Source: Pelecanus crispus
Lineage: Eukaryota > Chordata > Aves > Pelecaniformes > Pelecanidae
Assembly: GCF_030463565.1 (NCBI RefSeq)
Contig: NC_134649.1
Span: 31,583,044-31,647,043, forward strand
Direction of reading: 5' to 3'
DNA: 64,000 nt
This document shows, one piece after another, positions 23,801 through 35,800 of this stretch (position 1 is its first letter; the number at the start of each line of letters is the position of its first letter). A program made the position numbers and the translations under genes. The notes under the pieces are model-generated. The model ran no database searches, was not told the origin of the DNA, and saw only the letters and a list, made by a program, of their open reading frames with translations.

Positions 23801-26800
23801 CATCTCAGGCAGGTCCTTTCTGAGTCTTGTCCTCCTGGAGGGAGGGAGGAGGATGGACTGTAGCGCTCTATTTCAGAATATAGCTGTGTTTGATATCCTG
23901 TGGTTTCAGTGCCGTTCTCTTGTGCAGTGCTGTCATGAATGAGTGCATAAGAATGTACTTTTTTTATACAGAGGGACAGTATGAAGTGGCAGGCCTTTTT
24001 CCAGCAGCCAGGTGTGGCTTGTAAATGCTCAGCCTTTGAAAGGAATTGGGGATATGGCTGGTTGCAGATCATCCTGTTTAGTATTCAACAGCAAGCTTTT
24101 CTGGTACAGCTCTTCAGCTTTAGTAGCTCTGAACGCCAATTTATCTGTGCAGTAAAGAGATTTGACAAATTTATGGATGCTCAGAATCCACCAGCTAGTA
24201 TTGAGAGAGATCTTAGTTTTGGCTTCTAAGCTTGTGTTAGCATAGATAGATTGCTGCTGTTCCCAGCCGTGCTGCGGGGGTGTCCTCCAAATTTTCAGAC
24301 TGTGCGGGCAGCTTTATTTTCTCTGCTCACCATGGAAGGCACTACACTGTTGCCCATCCTCACTGCAATGGCAAGACTCGCTGCGTAAGCAAAGATACAG
24401 CCACGACTGTGCGTGTTCAGGAGCTCCTGGCTTCTTGGAAGCATCAAGTGTATTATGCCTGCTAATAATAGTACGCTGTAATAGCGTAGAGATACAGAGA
24501 AAGCCCTGTGTTTTCCAGTATTTTCTTGTGATGAGGTGTTCACTCTTTAGTGTGGCTGACCTACATCTGCATCTTTCCTTGCAGGAAACAGAAAAACTTG
24601 GGGATGAGGTTATGGGTGTGTTGCCAAAATCTCCCACAGATGAGGTAGCTCTTCCTATTGACCAAGGAATAGGAGATTCTCTGAGAATGGTGTGCAAAAT
24701 CCTGTCTCCACTACCCAAGCTGTGCAAAGATCAGCATGTGAGACGGCAGATTCCTTCAAGGGATGTGGAAGTCCTTCATATTCACTCCATACTTTATGCT
24801 GCAGTTGCCTTTGAAGCAGTAGAACTTTCTTCTCTAACGTGGGTGAAACCCTGCAGAGGATTTTCCCAGCTGCACTCTGCTCTGCCATGCTGTCTCAGGA
24901 GAGAGCAAGCAGCAAGCATATCCTTGCTTCAGCAGGCTGGCTACGGTTCTGCTTCAATGTGCTATCTCTCAGAGTCCTAGAAGTGCCCAGAACTGCAAAT
25001 GCTTTTCTTCTGTGGTAGTTCTCTCTAATCCTACAGGAAAAAACACAAGTGTTGTGGTGTTGGGATAGTTGAGAAGCTCTCTGCCTATGGAGACTCCATC
25101 ATTATCACCTTCTGCCCTCAGGCTGCTTGGCCCCATCTGGCAGATGCAGGGACCTCCACCATGTTTGCAGCTGGCCCAGCTGTTCAGTTTAGCATACTGT
25201 CTTTTGGCAACCTGTTATACAGTTACTTTAACAGGAGGCCATCTTCTTACCTTCCAGGCCAGAGGAGAGAGAGAATATGTTTGTATTGCACCACAGCAGA
25301 CAGGGGTTCTGTAGCAGTTGTTTTTGAGAAGGCAGGTGACTGTTCACCATGGGCTTAAAGACATGTAGATGTGGCACTTAGGGACATGGTTTAGTGGTGG
25401 ACTTGGCAGTGTTAGGCTTACGGTTGGGCTTGATCTTAAAGGTCTTTTCCAACCTAAATGATTCTATGATAAGGTTACCTAATGCCTTCAGCTTGTAGGG
25501 GCAAAGAGTGATGTGACTTACTGCGTGCTTATTCCTAGAATCAAGGAGCTGGATCACCTCTTGAATTGGAAGCCTTTGTCATGTTGCCATCATGCCTTCT
25601 TTCCAAAAGTATCTTTGGTTTGGCATAGATAGAGCTGCTGTCGTTATGTGATCTTTTCATTTGGCCTCCTAAAACTCCAGAGATTTTTTTTTTTTTTTGT
25701 GTCTTCACACTGCTTACAGTCCCTGTCAGAATAACATTACGGTTTTCCTTTATTTAGATCTTTGACATAACAAACTACCATGAAGTAACACATTATTATG
25801 TGTCAGTTGTTCAGTAGAAACTGTGTGTGTATAGAAGCAAGTCTTATTTTAAATCCCAAGTCTTCGATCTTTTTTTCTGAAGCCAAAATACCAGTAATTT
25901 TAAGTCAGGCTTTCTGGATTTTTAGCCAAACCATGGCATGCTAACAGGAACCTGCTACTTGTTGTCAAAATTCACTTCAGTGAAACACATCTGTTTCAGA
26001 GGCAAAATATTCCTTATTCAAATGTTTGCAGAGCAGTTTCCTGGAGCTCTAAATGTGTCCTTACTCCCTAAGTATTAAGCGATTGTGCCCATTTTCAGTG
26101 CAGAAAACAACCGAGCGTGCTTTGGGAGCATCTGTAAAGGACTGTGTATACATAGAAGCACTTAAGGGAAAACAGAAGTCCTCGGGATTTTATGTACATG
26201 CTCTCCTTGTGTTCTCATTTCACCCATCGTATACAGCCTGTGATGCAGCTGAGAGGAAGTAGTTAAATAAGGTACAACAGTCCTTTTACACAGACCTAAA
26301 ACGTGGGGGGAAGATGAGGACATGCATGTATTATGGCTATGCTGGGGCCAAAATCTGCATGAGTTCAAGTGTTGGAGGACTGTTCCTGTTGGAAAGTTCA
26401 TTTGGTCAGTGTAACTGGGCTGCAGCATGCTCAGAGGTTTCATGGGGGGAAATACTGATTCCTTCCCTTTTTGACAGAGTCTGTGTTGAGCACATATACT
26501 TCTGCCAAAACATAAAGCACTTCTTACTCTGTTCTGCTTTTAGTGGATCCTGAAACTGTAGTATTGTGCTAATCGGTTAGTGAAGGATCAAATTAAGAAG
26601 ATACCAGGATTTATATCTTCATGTGAAACCTTGCATATGAATTTAGGCCACCTTGAGGCAAAAAAACCACACTGTAGTCTTCAGCAGTGATTTTGCTTTG
26701 CTGGTTTGGTCACTTTGGTTTTATTATTATGACCTGAAGAATATCAGTGAGCATCAGAGAGCTCTCGTTCATAGCGGACGTCAGCTTACCTTGGGATGCC

Positions 26801-29800
26801 TATTGAACCAATTCCTGCTGATTAGGTGCCTGGCCCCATGCCTCTGTCAAAATCCCCTGCCCTGCTTCTGGTAACAGCAGCTGAATTGCTGCATTCTGAC
26901 AGGGAAACTGTGTGAAGGCTTTGGAAATAAAAATATGCAAGCTCAGCAGCTGACCCAAAGAGCTGAACTAGCCCTACAGAGGAGGCAGGGAAAAGGCACA
27001 ACAGTTAGTGGCAGGAGCCTCTATAGCTGCTCCCCCTTAGGAACTAGCCTTAAGTCACGTAGTTTTGTTTCAAGTGTTGTGCTCTGGGTAACGTGATTAT
27101 TGCAGATCGTGGAAAAATCAGCGAACATTGAGTTTTGAAGGTGCTCTGTAGCAGCACCATTATTCCACACGCCTCCATTTCAGTGGCCTTTCCATCATGG
27201 TCTAAAATGGAAGGATGCTTTTGTGGAGGTGGTGGCAGGGGGACAGAGCAGGGGTGCCATACCGTCCAAGGCTGGTGTTACTCCACAATTCTCACATACT
27301 GAGCATGCTGGTCAGATCTATGCAAAGTGCTGGATCTGGAAAGTGTCAAGCCCCTGCAGATCCTCATCAGCGGTTCGGAGTGGAGCAGTGGCTCCAGGCC
27401 GCTCTCTTGTTGCATCACTGCTTTGGTGCTGTCTGTGCAAGGATAGCTCATAGTGAATCGCAGAACGCTGCGTCCCTCTGCAACCTGACCACAAGAGCTG
27501 AACATCTGGCCTGAAGCTGCTTTTTGGCAGGATATGGGGCCACAGTTTCTGGTTTTGGTTCTCACTGTACATGTTACTGCAGCTGTGCTTATTAGGGGCG
27601 TTGAGTTTGGTGGGGGAGGGCAGAGGTAAGAAAATGCACAAGGAAAAATGTTCCCTTTAACTGTCTCCATGTAATGCTTGGAACGATCCTGTAGTGTACG
27701 TTCCTCCAAGCATCTCAGCTTTTATATCTACGTATAACATTCAGCGCTGCACTCTCAGTTGTGTCATGCTGGATTAAATCCACATCTAAACCACTCATTC
27801 ACTTCACGAGGACTGGGATGTAAACTGCCTCTCATTGTAGAGCAAACAGAGTGGAAACTTCTACAATCTTGCTTTCTGTCTGTCAGGAGACCCCCTACTT
27901 CATATGCACATGGAAATAAGAGAGCACTCTGATCCTAGCTTGCTCATTACAGCAGCTCTCAAAAATCCTCTCCATGAAGTGGAATCAGAGCCTCACAGGC
28001 TGACAAATATCATTCATGCAGCCCTTTTCTGATCAGGAGGGAGAGTAGTGACTCTGGAGTTCTGGATTTGAATAAGACTTTAAAACATACCATGTGAGCC
28101 TGCATGCTGCGCCGTGAAACGGCAGAGGTGTCTGCCCAGAATGCAAAACAGTCTCCCAGCAAGGGGCAGCACTGCTCCTGGAGAGCAGCTCTCTTCTGCA
28201 GAGAGGAGGACTGCTTCATTTTCAAAATGTGATTTAGTGTGGCTGGAACTGCAGAGCAGAATGGATGGAACTATGGGAACAGCTGGGTGAATTTGGTTCT
28301 GTTGATTCTGCCAGCTGAAACTGTACCTCTAGTTCCAGGTGTCCACTTCATGTAAGAATATCAAGTGGCTTTAGCGGCGTTTCAGTACAGATGGCGTGCT
28401 GCTGGCCTGTGTCTTTCACTGAGCTGAAAAGCACCCAGATTGATAATTTTCCCTCTAGTGTAATTATATTGACTAAAATAATATGGGGAGGGGGAATACA
28501 TTCCTGTGTGAGGTAGAGGAGGAGCTAGATTCAAATTGGAGTCTCATTATAAAGCAAACGTACAAAGTCAGGATTGTGTCATTAGACCAGTGTGCAAAGA
28601 GCTCCCAGAATTTAAAAAAAAAAAAAACAACAACAAAAAAACCAGTATTTGATGATGAAACAGTTTTGTATGGCCTTGTCTCTGATGTGGTTAAGTACAA
28701 AGATGGTAAAGAAACAGAGAAGGAAAAATTGGAGAGTGGAGCAAATGTTCTTTGGTGTAGCCTTGGGGAAGATGGGGCTTGTTTTCCAGCAGACTGGAAA
28801 GCCTTGCCTGAAAGAAGTGTGTGTGGAGTTACCTTCCCATGGAAGGTGAGGGGCTGAAGCAATAGGAACCAGATTCGTACCTGGTTTGAAGGTACCGGTG
28901 TTAAGGTGTGCATCTTTAGGAGAGGAGAGAAGCTCTTCACCAGGACAGCTAAGTGCCTAAAATGGTACAATCCACATGCAGACTGGCTTTCCTCTTGCTC
29001 CTAACCAGCCAAAAGAGCAGCAGGAAGAGGGAACCAAGCCTTTCCTCTCGCTGTTTGTCCATGTAAAAGCATCTCAGCCCATGATCATCTGGAAAGCATT
29101 GTTTTGGCGTGAGGTGGCCTTGGCATGTGAAGGGTGAGGTTGTGACTTTAGGTTGTTCCTCAGTGCTTCAGTTCTTGGAGATAGTTTCAACATGAAGCAT
29201 GGCTCTTAGGATGGTCTTAACTTCTGTAGTGTTCACTCTGCACTTTACTGTGGGACATAACATTTTGGCACAGGTAACTGGAGTACACAGTTGAATCAGT
29301 AGGTCCCTTCTGCCACTGACTGAGATGACAGCTTTCCAAGGAGTGAGAAGAGTAAAAGCTCTCTAGCTTCTTATGTTTAAACTTAAGCTCCCGCACCCTC
29401 TTGTTACGTGTGCAATAACATCTATACCAAAATGAAAAAGTTGGAGTTCTCATTCCTGCTCTACTGCACTTTTTCGTAATACAAGGGATTAGACTTCAAA
29501 TGTAAGCAGGTGTTGAAGGAAAAATAGCAAAGGCAAAGGAATCACGTTAGTTCTTTCTGAAATATTGCCCAATTAAAATGCTGGCTATTCATGTAAAATA
29601 CATTTGCAGCAAGGTACTTTGAAATGACTTATCAACACTTGCTTTGGAGAGCACTGCCTCCAAGGTAGCACAAAATGTGAAACTGGCAATGGAAAATCAC
29701 TGTGGCTTTAAAAAAAAAAAAACAAGGCAATTATTTCTTGCCCTAAGGAAGGGTGTGCCTGTCGCTGGGTTGTGTAAGGGGAAGTGGGAACACTGTACTA

Positions 29801-32800
29801 TTAACATTCATGATAAACTGCCCAGTTAATCATCATCCAGCTAGTCCCTGATTTCTCTCCTTTTCATTCTGGAGTAGAGGGGTGGTGGTTAGAGGGTTTG
29901 TCATTGGAGGGAAAGGGAAATTGAATATTTAATGTGGCTTTCTTTATGACAAGGCACTAACATGACTCCCGTCTGTATTTAAATGCTGTCCCCAGGTTAC
30001 GACTATGGCTATGTCTGCGTGGAGTTTTCACTCTTGGAAGAGGCCATCGGATGCATGGAAGCCAACCAGGTTGCTTTAAACTTCGGTCAATGCTGCTAGA
30101 AGATTTTTAAAATTTTTTTTTTGGTGGGGTGGTGGAAAGCCAATGAGATTTTTTTTTTGAACCGTTCAAAGGAAGATCTGTTCTTGTATAATACACAACA
30201 CTGCGGTTTAAATGTTGTTTCCAGAAACTTGTAAAAGGCTTAGAAATGCCAGTGTGAAAGAGCTGCTGGACACCAAATGGTCTGCCCTCCTCCCTAGTGT
30301 ATGTCGGCACCCCGGCTAGAGTCAGAGGCTGGTGGCTGACAGACTCCTAATGCAGGTTTTGGCCCTGATGCTTTTGTACTTATGCTGAAATCCAGTCAGA
30401 AAGATCTCTGCTAGCATTAAATGCCTCCCCCGGCTGTGCGTGCACACACACATACACATGTGACTGTAGGTGAGGCCTCTGGTATGCAGTTCTGAGTCAA
30501 CTATGACTTGCGTGCTTCACTTTTCCATATGCCTTGTGTGTGGGAGAGATTCTTAATTGTGTGTCTCCCCCATATCTATCCTGTCCTTTGGCAAGCTGGA
30601 GCTGCAAACATGAGGACTACCCTATGTGCAGTTGCTCCTGGTAAATCTGAACATTTCCAGCCCTTAAAAGTGCCAAATGACTTAAATCCCTGGTGGATAG
30701 GTACCCAAGGAGAACCTTTACTCTGATCTGGTATTTGAGGCTAGAGCTGTTGTCCACCATACAAGAGCGAGATGCATAAAATTTGTTAGGTAAAACATAG
30801 ATTCGTGTGTCGCACCACCCTCCCTGTGCCTTGGCATGGCAGGTGATGGATCACTCAAGAAAAAACACTAAACAATTGATCCCCCTTCCTTCACTACATC
30901 CCTTAAGTCTCCTCTCTGCTGACTTCTTTCTCCTAATTTGCCTGAGTAAGAATCCATATCAATTATCTAAAGCCTTTTTACCTCAAGTCTTGCTGTCATG
31001 GGAGGAGAGTCATGAGTCAGATTCAGAGCTGTGCATCTGCTAAAATGTACTTACAGTTAATGAGTCTTCACAGCTGGGGTTTCGAAGGTCCCACTAAGCA
31101 CTTGCATTTGCCTCTATTTTTGGTTACAGAGGTATTGCAACTTATAAAAATGTTTTACAGAAATAATTCTGGTGCTGGGAAAGAGCCTGGTGCATTCCTG
31201 CTGGGGTGGTGGTGGGGAGCACAGAGAGAGAAGGCTCCAGAATTAATTATTACTTTTACCATCAGTGACAACTTTTATTTCCCCTTCAGTGTTGCTACAA
31301 TTCCCAATTCATTTTGTTGTCACTGGGGAATCTGTAATTATGTATGACACTCCTTTTAACCAAAGGCCTCTCCATATTCTCTCCCAAATTCTGCTCACAT
31401 AAAATAATGTCTCCCTATGTGAGAGCAATTCCCAAATACCTGGGAATTTGGGAATTCCTCTTTTTCCTGTTGTTGATGCTGTCACTTCCCCTTCTCCCAT
31501 TTGGAACATCCCTACGTACTTGGACCGGTGTTTGACTTGATCAGATTCAGTCCATTGCTACAGCAAAGAGCCTATAAGCACCAGTCCTTAAGTTGAACCG
31601 AGTGCTTAGAGGTGCCCAGTAAATCACTGTACGCACATGAGGAGGTTCTGGCTGGAGTTCAGCTGCTGCTTACATTGACCCTCTCCTGCAGCAGTTATAG
31701 CAGGCCTTCAGGCTGGATAATTTTTTACCATGTTTCCCTTCCAACATTCAGGAAGGGTGCTGCCACAACCCCGCTAGCGGTGGGGGTAATGGTCCCAGCT
31801 GTGCACTCTACCTGGGACGCATTAAAAACAGATAGGGTATGAAGTCTTCCAGTTTTCCTTCCTCCTATACGTGGCTCTGTGTGTGTGGAGAGAAAACCTG
31901 GAAGTGGATCATCTCCAAAGCCTGCATGTTCCAATCTTTACTGTGTTTTACTAGAGCTACAGTAGTTTGTAATTAGTGAAGCAAGAAATGTGCTTTTTGG
32001 CTTGGCGTGACCCAAGCTATATGAATTTGGTCAGGAGAGTTGTAACCTCTGGATTGCCCTGCATAGGTTAACTTCTCTATGTTGCTCTTGATTGACTATT
32101 AAAAAAAAGACCTTAAATTTTTTTTTCTTTTTAAAAAAAAAAAGAGAGAAGTAGTAAGATTTGTATCTGACCTGCTGCAAGCGAGGGAGCTGACTTTTGA
32201 ATTCTCAGTAAAAGCCAAATAGAGATATTCAGAAAGGCAGTTATGCAATTCAGTTGTCCTTATACAATAGATGTCCCATTTTAATATTTTCCAGGGTAGA
32301 GCTGTAAGATCATCTTGTTAGACTGAGAATTAATCTGCATTTTTATAAGCTGCAAAAATCAAAACTTGTGTTAGCTAGGACTTACATTCTTTGGTACCTC
32401 AGTTATTTTCGGAAGGTTATCAGCTATCCCTGTCAAATTCAGTCACTTGTGAGAGCATAAATAGCAAAACAGTGTCAGCCCACAGTGACATCTTAGCCCC
32501 TCACTAGTCAACCTGCCTCTTTCTCAGTCATCTGTAGGCTAGAAATAAATAGCTTTTGCAGAGACAGCATTTTTGATGCTGTTTACTGCCTGTTTAACTG
32601 CTCCTGCCTAAAGAACAATTTGCTACATCCTTTTATTTTACTCAGCACAGACCAGCACTCAATTAAGAACATTCCCAAATTTGCTAACTACAGATTTACC
32701 AGGTCCAACTCCCTCCATTCAGTAAGTCTAGCATGTGTGTGTGACCGCTGAGATTTGAGGGGGCTTTCTATTAAGTACATCATGATAAGGAAACATCCAT

Positions 32801-35800
32801 CTTCTATGTTGCCCTAATTTTGTAGGGGATTTTCATTCCACTTGTATTAATTGCTGCAGCTAACGTAATGAAAATACCCCCCTTATTAATTGCTTTGCCT
32901 TGTTGATTGTTGCGTTGGCAATTTATTACAGCTAAAGGGTCCCATCTAACGTATGTGAAACATGATGGATTGCTGTTGTTGCTAGTGCAGATGTGTTGGG
33001 TGGCAGGTTTGGCTGAGTGAACTGCCAGCCTCCTGCTGTCTTTGGGAGGCTCTTTGCCCGGTAGGGCAGATGGGCTGTTGAGTTGTTTTGCAGAACCGGA
33101 GTGCAGCCCTTGTTGCAGCCTGATGGTTGTGATGCTCCTGTTGGTCTTTTGTTACAAGTTGGCTGTCATTTGACTTTTATGAGAGGAGACCTCTTTTCTG
33201 GCTGTGATGAGCTGCTTTTCCTTTGGGGAGGCACAGGTATTTTGAAAGGAAAATGGGGTTTCTGTCTGCTAAGTCACATGGTTTCTCCTAAATAATCTTT
33301 CCCTCCTTTAGTCATTTTGAAAACTTGTAGTGTGGTGTGGCATTTATCTTACTGCATTTTCTTTGCATTAAGGGTTGGTGTAGCCCATGCTGTAGTAGTG
33401 TTCCTGTCTTGGGTTACCATTTTGGCTTCTTGGGAGACAACTTTTGGAATACATCCTGTGTCTCTTGTTCTCCATATGCTTTGGGATCCCACTGAGTACC
33501 TGGATTCTCTCTTGCACTCTTTCATCTGTAGAAGAAACACCCATAATTAGTTTATTATTGGGTGCAAGAAAATCAGGTGGGAAATGAAGTACTCTTCGTG
33601 TACTGTCATGTATCATAAAGGGAGGTGAAGGAGGAGAAACGGAGAGATCCTGTCTCTGCTGCCTGGATATTTTACTGTTTTAGCTGAGGTGTGGAGCTGG
33701 TTGTTATACATATGGAAGCAGAATAAGCTTTTTTTAAGTTTAGGAGCAAATTATTAGTCTTGACTGACTGTCTCCAAATCCTCTCAGGCCTCAAACTTAG
33801 CAACACTGGCAGCATGAATACTTCCTAGCTTTTGTTGCTAGTAACTAACATTTTTGTAATCCTTTCCTCCTGTTTCTTAAGTAAGAGGGCAAAAATGGGA
33901 GAGCTATAGCATGAACTTTTAAAAATACATTGTAAATTATTGTGGAGGTCTCCAGGCGTGTGTGTGGTCATTCGAAGGCTTGCTCTTGTGCCTTCCTGCA
34001 CTGAGATCGGCATGTTTCAGAGAGCAGTTTCCCCTGCAGTGCTCTGCAGTCCTGGTTCAGCTTGCTGAGCACAGCAATATCTGCATTCCCTGCTTGTTTC
34101 TTGCTGGAGAGGGTAAGATGGATTCTTGCTGGATTTTGTGGGTGCTCACTTTACTTGAGCACATCCCACCACCGTGCAACTGGAAGCATCAGCTGTGCGT
34201 TTCTCCTGCTCTAAGCCTGTCCTCTTTTATCCATTCACTGTAGTGCTTTTCTGCATTTAGTGTGAACCTAGCTTCTGGTACAGATCAGACTTCACAGGCT
34301 TTCCACTGTAGCTGTTAGTGTTAAAATCCACAAGATGCTGTGACAAGCAGTCAAAGCCTAGGACTTTCTGTCCTGAAAACATTTGCAGTAACCAGTCACA
34401 ACTCTGTGTGGCTTGCCAGTTAAATACAGAAGGAGCTTGTGGTTATCCTGAGAATGTGCCTGCTCTGGTGACCTGTAGCCTTGGAGTATGTATTGAAGCC
34501 TGTGGTACAAGGAGTGTGTTGCAATTTATAAGAGAAAATGTGTGTCCAAACATTAAAAATAATTGTTTTCCTTTTGGTAGAATATGGCGAGTTATGGAGT
34601 CTGGCATTTTTTTCTAGAATCTGCAAAACGCCCCCTGTAATGGAAGATGACACCCACCTCAAGTGTATTTTCATGGGCTGTCTGGTATCCATCATTTACT
34701 TGCTTGACAACGTCACTCTATCTCTTTAGCTTTAACCTGCAGTTGAGGGTGGTGGTGACAATTGAGTGTGTCCACAAATACGCGGAAATCCATTTGCATG
34801 TTAGGGTAAGAGTGCTGGAGATGGGCTTGCTTTTGGTGTGTCCTCCTTGGATTATCAGATGACATTATCTTCTGCTTTTCTTGTATATTAGGTGTGTGGA
34901 TTTTGCTCAGGTTGTATCATTAGCACACATCCTTTTTTTCCCCTGTTAAACCTGTCCTGCTTTTGACTGTGTGGATTTCTAGAATTACCTTTTGGAGTCT
35001 TCCACTTTGAGTGTCTGTATAAGGAAGGGAAAGGCTTGTATACCTAGGCAGTGTTTCTTCTATAAACGTCCTAATGATCTGGGAAACATGCACATTATGG
35101 AGTAATTTTTATGATCCAAGTGACCTACGGAAAGTTCCCTCCATAGGCTACCTTGTAATCAGATGAGTGGATTTCCAGGCAGCAGAGCTGATTTGGTTTT
35201 GGGGTTGTTTTTGGTTTTTTTTGTGTGTGTCTGATTCAGTGTGTGGCCTTGTTGTGAGTTCACGCTGGTCTTACATCACTGAGGCTTGACATGTTGAGTC
35301 AATCATTTGTTCATTCCCACTTGTGTCTCACTAATCACTGCATTGTACCGTCATTTAATTGGAGTTGTAAGCCTCTGAGATCAGTTCGGAAGTCTGCAGT
35401 GGGAGGCTCCTAATGCTGGGCAGAGGCTTCCCTGTGAATAAGCAGCTGGATCTGCCTGCAATGACCTCTGACAGGGCTGGGTGCGTGGGTGTACGTGTGT
35501 ATATCCTGCAGTCATGTTGTAATAAATGTGATGTCTGCTTTTCTGTTCAGATGGACTGACTTAATCTCTGAGTGCTAAGAGACCTTCCTTGTGCAGAGAA
35601 GGGTGTCTTTTGTTGTAAAATGTAACTGCCAAAAAATTCTGGTACTGAAAATACTTCTCTGGACCTTCTCTTCTGTCATCTTAGCATCTTCTGTAATCTC
35701 AACTGTTCAAGCCATGTGAATCCTCTTAGTCTCTCTTCCTTTGGCACAGGAGGTCGTAAGAGATCTTCTGCCAAAGACTTCACACGCTCTTCCTTCAGCC

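Larger units (their letters stand above)
17207..29995 (+). other. RBM6: RBM6 intron 5 (12.8 kb)
   Basis: Holds one CR1 tail (25358-25469), homopolymer runs (for example T at about 25684-25698 and A at about 28614-28627), a candidate cryptic terminal exon (22418 to about 23660), and some longer open frames (24435-24980, 28483-28857) that match no protein I know. Otherwise unique sequence. Ends TGTCCCCAG. Confidence 0.85.

Noticed and set aside
30430-30475. Short CA/TG-rich run as a microsatellite
   Set aside because: Too short and interrupted to list as a repeat locus.
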